A DNA stretch of 58,592 nucleotides from JAFGKM01 sp964403465 (lineage in GTDB: Bacteria; Ratteibacteria; UBA8468; B48-G9; JAFGKM01), in contig CAYOFY010000001.1 in the NCBI GenBank assembly GCA_964403465.1, positions 1 to 58,592 on the forward strand. Reading direction: 5' to 3'. How positions within the stretch are numbered: position 1 is the first letter of the stretch; each line of letters starts with the position of its first letter. Positions 34,153 through 43,021 of the stretch are shown here, one piece after another. A program made the translations under genes and the position numbers. The notes under the pieces are model-generated. The model worked only from the letters and a program-made list of their open reading frames with translations, made no database searches and had not been told where the DNA came from.

Positions 34153-35274
34153 CTACAGCGCCATTTCCAGAATCTTTTTCAGATCCCCTCTTTCCATCTT
34201 CACCTTCATGTTCTTCATGGACCGCTGCGTTCCGGTAACCGATAGATCCGTGAGTTCATCCAGTTCCTCGCGAGAAACACCCACCCCGTCGAGGGTCGAT
34301 GGAAGCCCTATATCCGATACGAAATCCTTAAGTTTCCCTGTATCACCCCAGATTTCTTCAAGCTCGAACATCTCCTCAGAATATCCGTTCTCTTTCAGGT
34401 ATTCAAAAACGTAAGGAAGCACTATCGCATTGGCGGTCCCGTGGTGAACGTTGTGTTTTATCGTCAGTGAATAACCTATACCGTGTACTATTATGGTCCC
34501 CGTTTTATTCAACGCGAATCCGGCAATCAGAGAAGCGAGAAATATTTTTTCTTTGACCTCAATATTATCCGGTTCTCTGTATGCCCTGGGTAGAGATTTC
34601 CACAGCATTTTTATACTCTCCTTTGAAAACATCCTTGACAGAGAGTCTGCCCTTGATGACAAGAAACTTTCTGCGCTGTGAGAAAAAGCATCCATCCCTG
34701 TCGCCATGACAAGTTTCTGGGGAAGCGTTTTCAAAACCTCCGCATCCAGTATTGAAACCTTTGGAATAATCTTCTCACTGCTTACGGTCTTCTTTGTCCT
34801 TTCTCGCCTGTCAACTATCACTGCAAATCTTGTCACCTCGCTACCCGTACCGCAGGTGGTCGGCACGGCAATTACAGGCAACGGTTTTTTCTCATATTCC
34901 ATCTCGCCGAAATAATCCCTTACCGAACCGCCGTTTGCGGCAATCACGGCTATCGCCTTCCCGGCATCCAGGGCACTTCCCCCTCCGACAGAAAAGACGC
35001 AGTCGCACCCTTCTTTTCTACATAACAGAGCACCCCTGTCCACGTCATCGGTATCAGGCTCCGGATTAACGTCAGAGTAAAAGACATGTTCTATGCCGTT
35101 TCTGGAAAGTATTCCAGATATCAGATCATAAAGGCCCGACTTGAAAATAAAATGCTTTCCTGTGACGATAAGAATTTTTTTTCCGTGCTCTCTTACCTCG
35201 GGGAGATATTTCCCAAGCCCTCCCCTCTCAAAATAAACCTTCGCCCCCATGCTGAAATAAATACCCTCCATCAT
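34153..35274 (-). CDS. Iron-containing alcohol dehydrogenase
   Basis: Group III (Fe-dependent) NAD(P) alcohol dehydrogenase; substrate unknown. 373 residues with GGGSALDAGKAIAV (nucleotide binding, about 97-110), the metal aspartate and histidine in MDAFSHSAE, and the second histidine pair in HGIGYSLTIKHNVHHG, spaced as in the family. The ATG at 35274 has GGGAGG directly beside it; ATGs at 35271 and 35250 are alternatives, the last better placed after GGAGGG. The 5' end overlaps a small open frame of the AT-rich island. Confidence 0.92.
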   Translation of the reverse strand: MMEGIYFSMGAKVYFERGGLGKYLPEVREHGKKILIVTGKHFIFKSGLYDLISGILSRNGIEHVFYSDVNPEPDTDDVDRGALLCRKEGCDCVFSVGGGSALDAGKAIAVIAANGGSVRDYFGEMEYEKKPLPVIAVPTTCGTGSEVTRFAVIVDRRERTKKTVSSEKIIPKVSILDAEVLKTLPQKLVMATGMDAFSHSAESFLSSRADSLSRMFSKESIKMLWKSLPRAYREPDNIEVKEKIFLASLIAGFALNKTGTIIVHGIGYSLTIKHNVHHGTANAIVLPYVFEYLKENGYSEEMFELEEIWGDTGKLKDFVSDIGLPSTLDGVGVSREELDELTDLSVTGTQRSMKNMKVKMERGDLKKILEMAL

Positions 35275-35447
35275 CCTCCCTGTCTATTTCGCTTTTTCAG
35301 TTCATAAAATTCATATTTACACAGGTAGTCTTCTCTAAGTTTCTTTATACCTTTTATTGCCTCTTCAATGACATCAAATTTTTTGTTTCTTTTCAGTTTG
35401 TTGCAAAACCGGCATGCAGGAACAAATCTTACCAGATACAATTGCAT
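35271..35447 (-). pseudogene. Small frame with CxxC, possible HNH-nuclease remnant
   Basis: 58 codons on the minus strand, beginning inside the last codons of the PLD-type fragment in another frame and ending on the ADH start. The peptide has FVPACRFCNKLKRNKKF near its N-terminus, like the cysteine/asparagine core of HNH endonucleases, then a charged helix. Base composition matches the AT-rich island. No ribosome binding site. Probably the tail of a disrupted gene. Confidence 0.35.
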
Positions 35448-36175
35448 CTGATATTTTCGTAATTCAGCCCTACCAAATCCAGATAGTTTTTTAAGACAAG
35501 AACAAATGCTTCAAACGGAGTTATGTCTTTTATAAGAGTGTCTTTTTCAATGAGGTCTATAAGTCTTTGTTTGATTGTTTCATCTTCGGTAATTGGTACT
35601 GCGATTTTCCATAGCGAATTAAAATAATCCTCCGCGTCCTTGAAGCCGTAATCCGAGATTTCCACGTTGAATTCTTCCTGAGTGGTAAGTCCTACTCTTG
35701 TGAGATTACTGCTTCCCGTGATAAACAGTTTATCCCTGCCAACCTGCCCTTCTTCCAACTTAAAGATATAAACTTTGGAGTGATTGGGGTTAAATGTTTT
35801 GCGAATAAGAAGTTTATCTTCCCTGATAAGTTGAACAAAATACCTGACCTGCTCATAAAATTCCTCTGTATCAAAATCGTCTTTGTTCAGGGACTCTTTT
35901 ACAGACTGTAAAAACTTGTAAGTTTTTTCTTCATCGGATACATTGCTCTCAATGTCTGCCAATTCAATTATGCCAAGGTTTGTTTTGTCAACATTTAGAC
36001 CCACCAAAACCTTGATTGTTACATCCGGATTCTCTTTTAACGCTTTGTACAACTCCCGAATACCTGAAAAATAGAAAAAACCTACCAGGAATTTCAATTC
36101 TTTACTTTCTTTGATTAGTTCTACCAGTCGCTTGTTCAGAGTTCCTGAACCGTTGTTTGTAATAAAATTGTTCAT
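35429..36175 (-). pseudogene. Truncated PLD-like N-terminal fragment of a DNA helicase
   Basis: 248 residues matching the N-terminal phospholipase-D-like nuclease region of large SNF2-type helicases. The catalytic HKD-type motif is HSKVYIF, followed by FITGSSNLTRVGL (about residues 135-170). Such proteins continue for hundreds of residues into helicase motifs; here the frame ends shortly after the linker TPFEAFVLVLKNYLDLVG, and no helicase sequence follows. I therefore call it a truncated gene, although a stand-alone nuclease cannot be excluded. AT-rich, unlike the flanking core genes. Confidence 0.65.
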
Positions 36176-36186
36176 TTGATAGGATT

Positions 36187-36214
36187 ATTTTACAACTTAT
36201 TGGGGCAAGGTCAA
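36187..36214 (-). promoter_or_regulatory. Promoter of the PLD-type fragment
   Basis: Minus strand: TTGACC (36209-36214), 16-base spacer, TAAAAT (36187-36192), 11 bases to the ATG at 36175; no Shine-Dalgarno. Divergent from the HEPN-MNT promoter, whose -35 box starts 23 bases away. Confidence 0.5.
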
Positions 36215-36236
36215 AAATTGATTGAGATGTAAAAAC

Positions 36237-36284
36237 TTGACACTTGTATGCATTTTGCATATAATTGTATGCAGCATGCATACA
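36237..36284 (+). promoter_or_regulatory. Consensus promoter with two overlapping operator palindromes (HEPN-MNT)
   Basis: Perfect TTGACA (36237-36242), 17-base spacer, perfect TATAAT (36260-36265). Two 7-5-7 palindromes overlie it: TGTATGC-ATTTT-GCATATA (36245-36263, one mismatch) and TGTATGC-AGCAT-GCATACA (36266-36284, perfect). They cover the spacer, the -10 box and the expected start point, as in autorepressed toxin-antitoxin operons. Confidence 0.85.
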
Positions 36285-36292
36285 GGAGCGCA

Positions 36293-36874
36293 ATGATGAA
36301 ATTGTTAACGGAAAATACGGCGAATTTGCTGCGGTTATTTTTTTCAAACCCGGAAAAGTCTTTTTACATGCAGGAGACAGGAAGGATATTAGGCAAAAAA
36401 CCGGGCACATTTCAGAGGACAATTAATAAACTGGTTGCCGAAGGCGTGATGGAGAGTGAATACAAAGGAAATGTCAGATTTTTCAGGGTAAATAGAAAGT
36501 ACCCACTTTATGAGGAGTTTAAGAGCATCGTATTTAAAACAGTCGGAATAGAGGGAGAATTGAAATCGGTGATAGAAAGCATAAAAGGAATAAAATTTTC
36601 ATTTATATACGGCTCTTATGCAAAAGGAAAAGAAACCGGCATTTCGGATATAGACCTTTTGATTATCGGCAATCCTGACGAAGATAAACTTATCAGAAAA
36701 CTGGCTCCTATTGAAAGAAAGACGCAAAGAGAAATAAATTATAAAATCTATGCGCCAAAAACATTTGAAAAAGATGCCGCTAATAGAGAACCATTTATAA
36801 TGAATGTTTTACGGAATAGAAAAATACTTTTGAAAGGAGATATAGATGCCTTACGAAAATTTTATAAGGGATAA
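36293..36874 (+). CDS. MNT-type nucleotidyltransferase with winged-helix domain (antitoxin)
   Basis: 193 residues. Residues 1-75 form a winged-helix DNA-binding domain; residues about 85-185 form a minimal nucleotidyltransferase with GSYAKGKETGISDIDLLIIG, i.e. the GS...DxD catalytic pattern. In HEPN-MNT modules the MNT enzyme modifies and silences the HEPN toxin; the winged helix is the obvious candidate to bind the palindromes upstream. The ATG at 36293 has AGGAG 7 bases ahead; the longer frame from 36248 would start inside the operator. Overlaps the HEPN gene by 29 bases. Confidence 0.85.
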   Translation: MMKLLTENTANLLRLFFSNPEKSFYMQETGRILGKKPGTFQRTINKLVAEGVMESEYKGNVRFFRVNRKYPLYEEFKSIVFKTVGIEGELKSVIESIKGIKFSFIYGSYAKGKETGISDIDLLIIGNPDEDKLIRKLAPIERKTQREINYKIYAPKTFEKDAANREPFIMNVLRNRKILLKGDIDALRKFYKG

Positions 36875-37295
36875 TCTCATAAAAAGGCAAGAGCCAGATT
36901 TTAAACAAATATCACACCAATTGAAACGTTCTTTAAAAGACTTAAAAACTGCCGAAGCTAACCTCAAGATTGATGTAACATGGTCGCTGACAATCGCTTA
37001 TCACGCGATGATACGGGCAGGCAGAGCGCTTATGTTCGCAAAAGGGTTTTTGCCTACGCCGAAACAAACTCATAAGACAATTGTACATTGTACGGAAAGA
37101 ATTCTCGGAAGGGATTATGATGTGTTGATAAGAAAATTTGAAAGGCTTAGAAGGAGAAGACACGATTTTATCTACGATGCAGTTAACCACATAACCATGG
37201 CTGAAGCAAAATCCTCGTTAGATACGGCGGGAAAATTGATACATAAAATTGTTGAGATGGTATCAGAAATAGACCCTGAAGCAGGATTATTCTAA
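36846..37295 (+). CDS. HEPN domain protein (toxin of HEPN-MNT module)
   Basis: 149 residues, four-helix HEPN fold expected. The R-x4-H motif occurs in RLRRRRHDFIYD (about residues 108-119), as in HEPN RNases. It follows and overlaps the MNT gene, the usual pair. Toxic RNase activity is inferred from the family. AAAGGAG lies before the ATG. Composition is AT-rich like the rest of the island. Confidence 0.85.
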   Translation: MPYENFIRDNLIKRQEPDFKQISHQLKRSLKDLKTAEANLKIDVTWSLTIAYHAMIRAGRALMFAKGFLPTPKQTHKTIVHCTERILGRDYDVLIRKFERLRRRRHDFIYDAVNHITMAEAKSSLDTAGKLIHKIVEMVSEIDPEAGLF

Positions 37296-37311
37296 ATTCT
37301 TCGGAATATTA

Positions 37312-38241
37312 CTATTTATTTAGGAGGAAATAGATAGCGAGGCAAAAGAGCGTGCCCATAACGGGAGTGAAAAACCAACCTGACAGTATCTTCAGAACTG
37401 TCTTCTTGTTTACCGTCTTTACGCCCTTCAGAAGCCCTATTCCAATAACTGCTCCAACAATAGCCTGGGAAGAGGAAACGGGAACGCCTATACGGGCATA
37501 AATGTGGAGCACCACTGAATGAGCCAGGACGGCAATAAGCGCGGAAAAGGCGTCAACGGGTATAATCCTCCTTCCGACTGTAAATATCACTCCCTTCCTG
37601 CATGTCAATGCACCCAGAGCAATGCTGATTCCTCCGATCAGTAATGCCTGATTGACGTCCATGACACCGGCTTGATAAAAAACCCCTGTCACGTTTGCGA
37701 CATTGTTGGCTCCCAGAGAATACGCTCCGTAGATTCCGGCAAGAATAAGTAAATTTCTCATCAACCTGTCATATGTCAGAAAATGGAGTGCCTGCTTATG
37801 CAGAATCCTTGACAGAACAATGTAAAGGATAACAGCAGTCAGCGCCGAGCCCACAGGTGTTGTAATCCAGCATATAAAAATCTTCATCAATCCCATGGCT
37901 TCCATCTGCCTGTTAATAACACCGATGCCCATGATGGCTCCTACGACAGCCTGGGAAGAGGAGACCGGTAATTTCAGAAAACTCATCAGGGTTACGGTCA
38001 TCGCGGCAGCAACAGAGATTATAAAGGCGGTATCGCCGGTCTGTGTTGTCAGTCCTGCAAGGGTTCCCATCCCGCGCCAGCCGCCGATGAATGAACCTGT
38101 GAGTACGAAAACAGCGGTCAGGACAACCGCGGTCCTGTACCTTACCATATACGAGGACACAGCTGTGCCGAATACATTTGCGGTATCATTTGAACCCAGC
38201 GCCCATCCCATACACAGCGGTCCGAGTAATCTCATATCCAT
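37312..38241 (-). CDS. PiT family inorganic phosphate transporter
   Basis: Low-affinity phosphate/cation symporter of the inner membrane. 309 residues with the two inverted PiT repeats, recognisable by GSNDTANVFGTAVSS (about 17-31) and GANNVANVTGVFY (about 188-200), and the matching SSSQAVVGA/SSSQAIVGA motifs. About eight to ten membrane helices; no large cytoplasmic loop. Starts 2 bases after the DUF47 gene, its usual partner. Confidence 0.95.
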   Translation of the reverse strand: MDMRLLGPLCMGWALGSNDTANVFGTAVSSYMVRYRTAVVLTAVFVLTGSFIGGWRGMGTLAGLTTQTGDTAFIISVAAAMTVTLMSFLKLPVSSSQAVVGAIMGIGVINRQMEAMGLMKIFICWITTPVGSALTAVILYIVLSRILHKQALHFLTYDRLMRNLLILAGIYGAYSLGANNVANVTGVFYQAGVMDVNQALLIGGISIALGALTCRKGVIFTVGRRIIPVDAFSALIAVLAHSVVLHIYARIGVPVSSSQAIVGAVIGIGLLKGVKTVNKKTVLKILSGWFFTPVMGTLFCLAIYFLLNK

Positions 38242-38243
38242 TC

Positions 38244-38891
38244 TTAAACCATTCTCTTTGCGGCGATGATATTCAACCTGTCAGTTACCTCTTCGGACTT
38301 ATCCGAGATGTTTCCTATCTCAATAATGAGGTCTTTCAGAAGAATCTTCTGGCCTATCTCATAGCCGGATGAAAAAACTCTGCGTATCAGGTCTCTTTCC
38401 ATCCTGTCCGAAGAGCTCTCTCGTTTGTCAACCTCTTTCACTTTTTCCCTCACGTCTTTTAGACTGTGAAAGAGCGTTCTGAATCCTTCAATAGCCCCTT
38501 CAAAAGCATAGATATTGTTGTTAATCAGTTTGAGCAAATCCTCTTTCAGTTCCTGGGGGATGTTGAGAGATTCCGTTTCAATCTGGTACAACACCGACTG
38601 TGCCTTGTTGAGAACAGCGTCTGTTGCTTCAATAAGACCCAGGATATCACCCCTGGACTCCGGTATAAGCGACTTCTGGTACATCTCCAGTTCTATCTCC
38701 CTGCGAAGGTCGTCGGCCATCGACTCAGAAAGGTGCGTATTTTCTATCATTTCCTTAAACTCTCTTGATATTCCGTTGCCAAAATAATTTTCCATTGTTT
38801 TCCTGAACATCTCAATGGTTTCCCGGATTCTGTTCAGGTACTTTTCCGTTTTCTCATACACCGCATTCTTTTTCCCGAAAAAAAAGTCCAT
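38244..38891 (-). CDS. DUF47 (PhoU-like) phosphate transport regulator
   Basis: 215 residues, all-helical, PhoU-like. Family members are encoded with PiT transporters and are thought to control them. Pattern FRKTMENYFGNG and REIELEMYQKSLIPESRGDILGL (described by its ends, residues about 65-88) is typical. GGAGG lies before the ATG. Forms a two-gene operon with the PiT gene. Confidence 0.9.
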   Translation of the reverse strand: MDFFFGKKNAVYEKTEKYLNRIRETIEMFRKTMENYFGNGISREFKEMIENTHLSESMADDLRREIELEMYQKSLIPESRGDILGLIEATDAVLNKAQSVLYQIETESLNIPQELKEDLLKLINNNIYAFEGAIEGFRTLFHSLKDVREKVKEVDKRESSSDRMERDLIRRVFSSGYEIGQKILLKDLIIEIGNISDKSEEVTDRLNIIAAKRMV

Positions 38892-38925
38892 TGCACACCT
38901 CCGTCTTTATATTGACTCTTTCAGG

Positions 38926-40047
38926 TCAGCATTTGCTGATGACTTCCTGATATTCTTCCAAAATATGATTCAATCCGAGCAGTTTAAGGGTTGCTATCGC
39001 CGCCGAAACGTCAAAATACTCTTCGGGATTATCGGCAGGAAGAATATACCACAGTCTTACATCGGCAGGCAGTGTTTTAATGAGATGTTCAACATACCTG
39101 TCGTAGGAAGGAAATTCATCAATGCCCTTTGAGTTCAGACCGGGGGTAATCACTATATCCTTTCCAAGAACCTCTATAATCTTTTCAATGCGGCTCAAGG
39201 GGTACGAAGGATCTATACCTATCAAACCCGGTATTTCTTTTATTTCTTCCAGACTATGTTCAAACTGCCCGCAACAATGCATAAAGACACCTCCGGTCTT
39301 CCGTGCTATTTCTTTAACGTAAGGCAGTTCAAACTCACGGTACAACCTGGGAGATAGCAGAGGCAGTGAGTCCTGCGTGAGAGAAATACCCATGCCATCG
39401 GGAATCCAGACATACGGCCAGGTTACCGGTATAAAAGAATCTCCGAATTCCTTGCGGTAAACTGAAAGCACCTCAAGAATGACGTTTGTACATAGACGCA
39501 GCAGTTTATGCGCCAGTTCAGGCTCGGTATACATGCCGATGAAAAATTCCTCCTGTTTGATGGCAAGTATTGCATTGCCTACAGGTCCCTGTATGTCAGG
39601 GGGCGCTACGTATCCGAAACCATCGGTAATGTCGCGCCATCTCCGGCATCTGTCAAACTCTTCCTTCACCAGTCCGCTCATTACATCAGGGGGTTCAAGA
39701 TTGCGGACATCTTCAAGGGAACTGAAAGCGGGCTTAATCCACTGGTTCTGCCCATCGCTTTCTTTTATCAATTCCCCCCCGAAAACAGAAACCAGGGATA
39801 TTGTCCCCATGTCAGGCCAGAAAACAGGCACGTTGTCTCCGGGCAATTCCATTATCATGGAAAAGTAGCGAGCCGCCTTTTCAAACTGGAGATTCGCATC
39901 GTCAAAAATCTGCCGTGGTTCCAGACTGTACGGTACAAAAGAAAGCGGCGGTCTGCCTATATCCTTTCCCTTCCAGAAATCCCGAAGGCGTCGTTTCCTT
40001 CTCTCTATTTCATCACCATACCTCTTTGCAAGATCTTTCAATTCCAT
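38926..40047 (-). CDS. Uroporphyrinogen decarboxylase superfamily protein
   Basis: 373 residues of the URO-D barrel superfamily. It lacks the N-terminal arginine motifs expected of true HemE and has HCCGQFEHSL, the kind of His/Cys metal site seen in corrinoid-dependent methyltransferases (MtaA/CmuA types). A methyl- or demethylase role is therefore more likely than haem synthesis, but the substrate is unknown. The corrinoid adenosyltransferase elsewhere in the window fits a B12-using cell. GGAGAG before the ATG. Confidence 0.8.
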   Translation of the reverse strand: MELKDLAKRYGDEIERRKRRLRDFWKGKDIGRPPLSFVPYSLEPRQIFDDANLQFEKAARYFSMIMELPGDNVPVFWPDMGTISLVSVFGGELIKESDGQNQWIKPAFSSLEDVRNLEPPDVMSGLVKEEFDRCRRWRDITDGFGYVAPPDIQGPVGNAILAIKQEEFFIGMYTEPELAHKLLRLCTNVILEVLSVYRKEFGDSFIPVTWPYVWIPDGMGISLTQDSLPLLSPRLYREFELPYVKEIARKTGGVFMHCCGQFEHSLEEIKEIPGLIGIDPSYPLSRIEKIIEVLGKDIVITPGLNSKGIDEFPSYDRYVEHLIKTLPADVRLWYILPADNPEEYFDVSAAIATLKLLGLNHILEEYQEVISKC

Positions 40048-40095
40048 GAGAAGACTCTCCTTCCGATTCGTCGGAACTTTCTGCCTTGATTATAA

Positions 40096-40123
40096 ATTCT
40101 AACCACTTAGAAGTAAATGTCAA
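40096..40123 (-). promoter_or_regulatory. Promoter of the URO-D family gene
   Basis: Minus strand: TTGACA (40118-40123), 16-base spacer, TAGAAT (40096-40101), about 48 bases from the ATG at 40047. Confidence 0.6.
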
Positions 40124-40157
40124 ATGAATTGAGACCAGTATGATCGCATGAATTGAA

Positions 40158-40186
40158 TTGAAAAAAAAATGGATTTGGAGTATATT
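40158..40186 (+). promoter_or_regulatory. leuS promoter
   Basis: TTGAAA (40158-40163), 17-base spacer, TATATT (40181-40186), then a leader of about 30 bases with GGAG 9 bases before the ATG at 40223. Confidence 0.65.
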
Positions 40187-40222
40187 TTATTGACGTTCAG
40201 GTTCGTGTGTGGAGAAAAATAA

Positions 40223-42670
40223 ATGGGGAAATACAACTTTCGGGAAGCGGAAGACAAGTGGCAGAAAAAATGGGATGAATCCGGCATATATAAAGCCCAA
40301 TTTGTAAGAGGCCAGAAAAAATTCTATGTGCTTGAGATGTTTCCCTACACTTCAGCGCAGATACATATGGGACATGTCAGGAATTATACTATCGGTGATG
40401 TAATCGCCCGTTTTCTTGCGATGAACGGTTTTAACATACTGCATCCGATCGGGTACGATGCATTCGGCATGCCTGCGGAAAATGCCGCAATAAAACAGAA
40501 GATACATCCAAAAGAATGGACATACAGGAATATAGAAACCATAAGAAGACAATTGAAAAAACTTGGTATTTCATACTGTTGGGAAAGAGAACTTGCAACA
40601 TGCGACCCTGAATATTACAGATGGAATCAGTATTTCTTTCTCCAGCTTTACAAGAAAGGCCTGATATATAAGAAATTGTCGCTTGCCAACTGGTGCCCTT
40701 CCTGCAATACAGTTCTGGCAAACGAACAGGTTGTTGACGGAGAGTGCTGGAGATGCGCTTCAGCGGTTGAACAGAAGGAACTATCGCAGTGGTTTGTCAG
40801 AATCACCGATTACGCTGAAAAACTTCTGGATTTCTCAGGGCTGAAAAACTGGCCGGAGCGCGTCATAACAATGCAGAAAAACTGGATAGGCAAGAGTTAC
40901 GGATGTGAAGTGCACTTCACAATACCGGAATTGAACAAGGACCTGAAGGTTTTCACCACCAGACCTGATACGCTCTTTGGGGCAACCTATGTTGTAATAT
41001 CTCCCAGGCATGCTCTGGTAAAAGAGATTATCGCAAAGAGCAGTTCTAAGAAGGAGATTGAATCTTTCCTCGCAAAGGTAAGAAACCAGAATATAACCAT
41101 TGAAGCAACCGCAAAGATGGAAAAAGAAGGGATATATACCGGAGTCACGGCAATAAACCCTGTCAACAATGAAAAAATACCCGTATGGATAGGCAATTAT
41201 GTCCTCCTGGAATACGGCACCGGGGCCATCATGGCTGTCCCCGCACATGACCAGAGGGACTTTGAATTTGCGGGAAAGTATAAACTTCCCATCAGGATTG
41301 TGATAAGAAACCCGGAGTGGAAAACAACGCCCCATAAGCTTGAACAGGCATACGAATCCGAAGGAATTATGATGAACTCAGGTATCTTTAACGGGATGAG
41401 CAGCACGGAATGCATCCGGGAAATAACCGAGCATCTTGAGAAACAGGACAAAGGGAAGAAAACAGTAAATTACAGCCTGAGGGACTGGTGCATATCAAGG
41501 CAGAGGTACTGGGGAACCCCGATTCCCATTATCTACTGCAAGAAATGCGGGACTGTCCCTGTTCCAGAAAAAGAGTTGCCGGTCAGATTACCCGAAGACG
41601 TTGAGTTAACAGGCAAGGGGGAATCGCCACTAAGGAACTCCAGTCGGTTTCTGTATTGCAGATGCCCGGAATGCAACGGCGACGCTGAAAGAGAGACCGA
41701 TACCATGGATACCTTCATGGACTCTTCATGGTATTTCTTGAGATACGCATCCGGTGATACAACGGAAAAACCATTCGGCAAGGAAGAGGTGAATTACTGG
41801 ATGCCTGTTGACCAGTATATAGGAGGCATAGAACACGCGATACTCCATCTTCTTTACAGCAGGTTTTTCGTCAAGGTATTAAATGACATGCACTTTCTTG
41901 ACTTTAACGAGCCTTTTGAAAACCTTTTATGCCAGGGCATGGTAATAAAAGATGGCGCCAAGATGTCCAAGTCAAAAGGTAATGTCGTGGATCCCGAAGA
42001 GATTATCAGGAAATACGGGGTTGATACCCTGAGACTCTTTATACTATTCGCCGCTCCACCGGAACTGGATCTGGAATGGGCCGAAACAGGGATTGAAGGT
42101 ATGTGGAGATTCATAAACAGGATCTGGATTTTGAATAACAACATACTGAATTACGAAGGTGCGGGCAAAAACGACGGAGATATGCTTTCCGAAAGACTTA
42201 TCAACAAAACCATAAAGGGAATTACCGGTGATATTGAAAAGGAATTCCATTTCAATACCGCCATTGCGAAAATGATGGAGTTTACCAATGACGTACACGG
42301 GATTATGGAAAAGAGGGAGTGTTCAAAAGAAAAATTACTTGATGTGTGGCAGCGTTTCATCAAACTTATGGCGCCTTTCATCCCTCATATATGCGAGGAG
42401 TTATGGGAGATACAGGGAAACAGAAAATCAGTATTTAATGAATCCTGGCCAGGAGTGCAAGAGGAATATCTGCAGGAGAAAGAATCATCTGTTGTGGTTC
42501 AGATAAACGGGAAGGTCAGGGGCAGGATAAGCGTTGTTTCCGGCTCATGCGAATCGGAAGTGGTTGAAAAAGCTCTCAATGACACGAACATTTCTAAGTG
42601 GGTGGCAGGCAAAAAAATCGCAAAGCGGATCTATATACAGGATAAGATACTGAACCTGGTAACAAAATAA
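40223..42670 (+). CDS. leuS: Leucyl-tRNA synthetase
   Basis: Charges tRNA-Leu. 815 residues, complete class Ia enzyme: HIGH-type motif HMGHVRNY (about 49-56), the DAFGMPAENAA block, a zinc-ribbon (WCPSCN...CWRC), the CP1 editing domain (about 220-400) with TRPDTLFGATY and AVPAHDQRDFEFA, the KMSKSKGNVV loop (about 578-587), anticodon-binding helices and the C-terminal domain with VQINGKVRG. The residues before HMGH (PYTSAQ) differ slightly from the usual PYPSG but the site is intact. A tRNA-Leu(CAA) gene lies at 56299-56381. Confidence 0.98.
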   Translation: MGKYNFREAEDKWQKKWDESGIYKAQFVRGQKKFYVLEMFPYTSAQIHMGHVRNYTIGDVIARFLAMNGFNILHPIGYDAFGMPAENAAIKQKIHPKEWTYRNIETIRRQLKKLGISYCWERELATCDPEYYRWNQYFFLQLYKKGLIYKKLSLANWCPSCNTVLANEQVVDGECWRCASAVEQKELSQWFVRITDYAEKLLDFSGLKNWPERVITMQKNWIGKSYGCEVHFTIPELNKDLKVFTTRPDTLFGATYVVISPRHALVKEIIAKSSSKKEIESFLAKVRNQNITIEATAKMEKEGIYTGVTAINPVNNEKIPVWIGNYVLLEYGTGAIMAVPAHDQRDFEFAGKYKLPIRIVIRNPEWKTTPHKLEQAYESEGIMMNSGIFNGMSSTECIREITEHLEKQDKGKKTVNYSLRDWCISRQRYWGTPIPIIYCKKCGTVPVPEKELPVRLPEDVELTGKGESPLRNSSRFLYCRCPECNGDAERETDTMDTFMDSSWYFLRYASGDTTEKPFGKEEVNYWMPVDQYIGGIEHAILHLLYSRFFVKVLNDMHFLDFNEPFENLLCQGMVIKDGAKMSKSKGNVVDPEEIIRKYGVDTLRLFILFAAPPELDLEWAETGIEGMWRFINRIWILNNNILNYEGAGKNDGDMLSERLINKTIKGITGDIEKEFHFNTAIAKMMEFTNDVHGIMEKRECSKEKLLDVWQRFIKLMAPFIPHICEELWEIQGNRKSVFNESWPGVQEEYLQEKESSVVVQINGKVRGRISVVSGSCESEVVEKALNDTNISKWVAGKKIAKRIYIQDKILNLVTK

Positions 42671-42673
42671 AAA

Positions 42674-42697
42674 GGGGGAGTTTTGCTGGACTCCCCC
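42674..42697. terminator. Bidirectional terminator between leuS and the small membrane protein gene
   Basis: GGGGGAGT (42674-42681) and ACTCCCCC (42690-42697), 8-base loop. On the minus strand it is followed by TTTTTATTTTG, a good T-tract for the small membrane protein gene; on the plus strand by the weaker TTGATAAAT. Confidence 0.8.
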
Positions 42698-42716
42698 TTG
42701 ATAAATAGTGTTTGTC

Positions 42717-42938
42717 TTATTTCTGTTCTTCTTTCTTCCCTTCCTCTTTCTTGGATTCCTTCTTTTCTTCCATCTTGTCTTTTATATCGCTTATCCCAGC
42801 CGCAATTGCTATCACCCCTCCGACAAGGAGCAGGAAAGGAACTGCAGCCATAACAGCCTTTATAAAATACTGCCACCATCCAGCAAGTCCCCATATCCCG
42901 AGAATTACCGCCACTATTCCGCCAATTAATGCTCCCAT
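42717..42938 (-). CDS. Small two-helix membrane protein with charged tail
   Basis: 73 residues: two hydrophobic segments (about 2-20 and 26-50) followed by a tail made almost only of K and E with a few D, S, Q and G (about 52-73). No family recognised. It is supported as a real gene by AGGAGG five bases before the ATG, a promoter of consensus quality at 42977-43006 and its own terminator. Confidence 0.75.
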   Translation of the reverse strand: MGALIGGIVAVILGIWGLAGWWQYFIKAVMAAVPFLLLVGGVIAIAAGISDIKDKMEEKKESKKEEGKKEEQK

Positions 42939-42976
42939 TTAGGCCTCCTTTTTTCCTGTTAAGTTTAACTTTTTTG

Positions 42977-43006
42977 AATATACCATAACGTTCTATTAAT
43001 TGTCAA
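42977..43006 (-). promoter_or_regulatory. Promoter of the small membrane protein gene
   Basis: Minus strand: TTGACA (43001-43006), 18-base spacer, TATATT (42977-42982) with TG one base ahead (extended -10). Divergent from the nitrilase promoter. Confidence 0.7.
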
Positions 43007-43021
43007 GAATAGTTGACTTGC

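Noticed and set aside
38926..40047. HemE assignment for the URO-D family gene
   Set aside because: The N-terminal substrate-binding motifs of true uroporphyrinogen decarboxylase are missing and a His/Cys metal site is present instead.
40072..40101. GGAACTT followed by TTCTAA, a possible third ECF promoter
   Set aside because: The spacing is 17 rather than 15 and the -10 is TTCTAA, overlapping the oppositely directed promoter of the URO-D gene; too weak to add to the pair at 26852 and 28621.
40223..42670. Altered HIGH region of LeuS (PYTSAQ before HMGH) as a functional oddity
   Set aside because: All catalytic motifs are present and the variation is within what synthetases tolerate.
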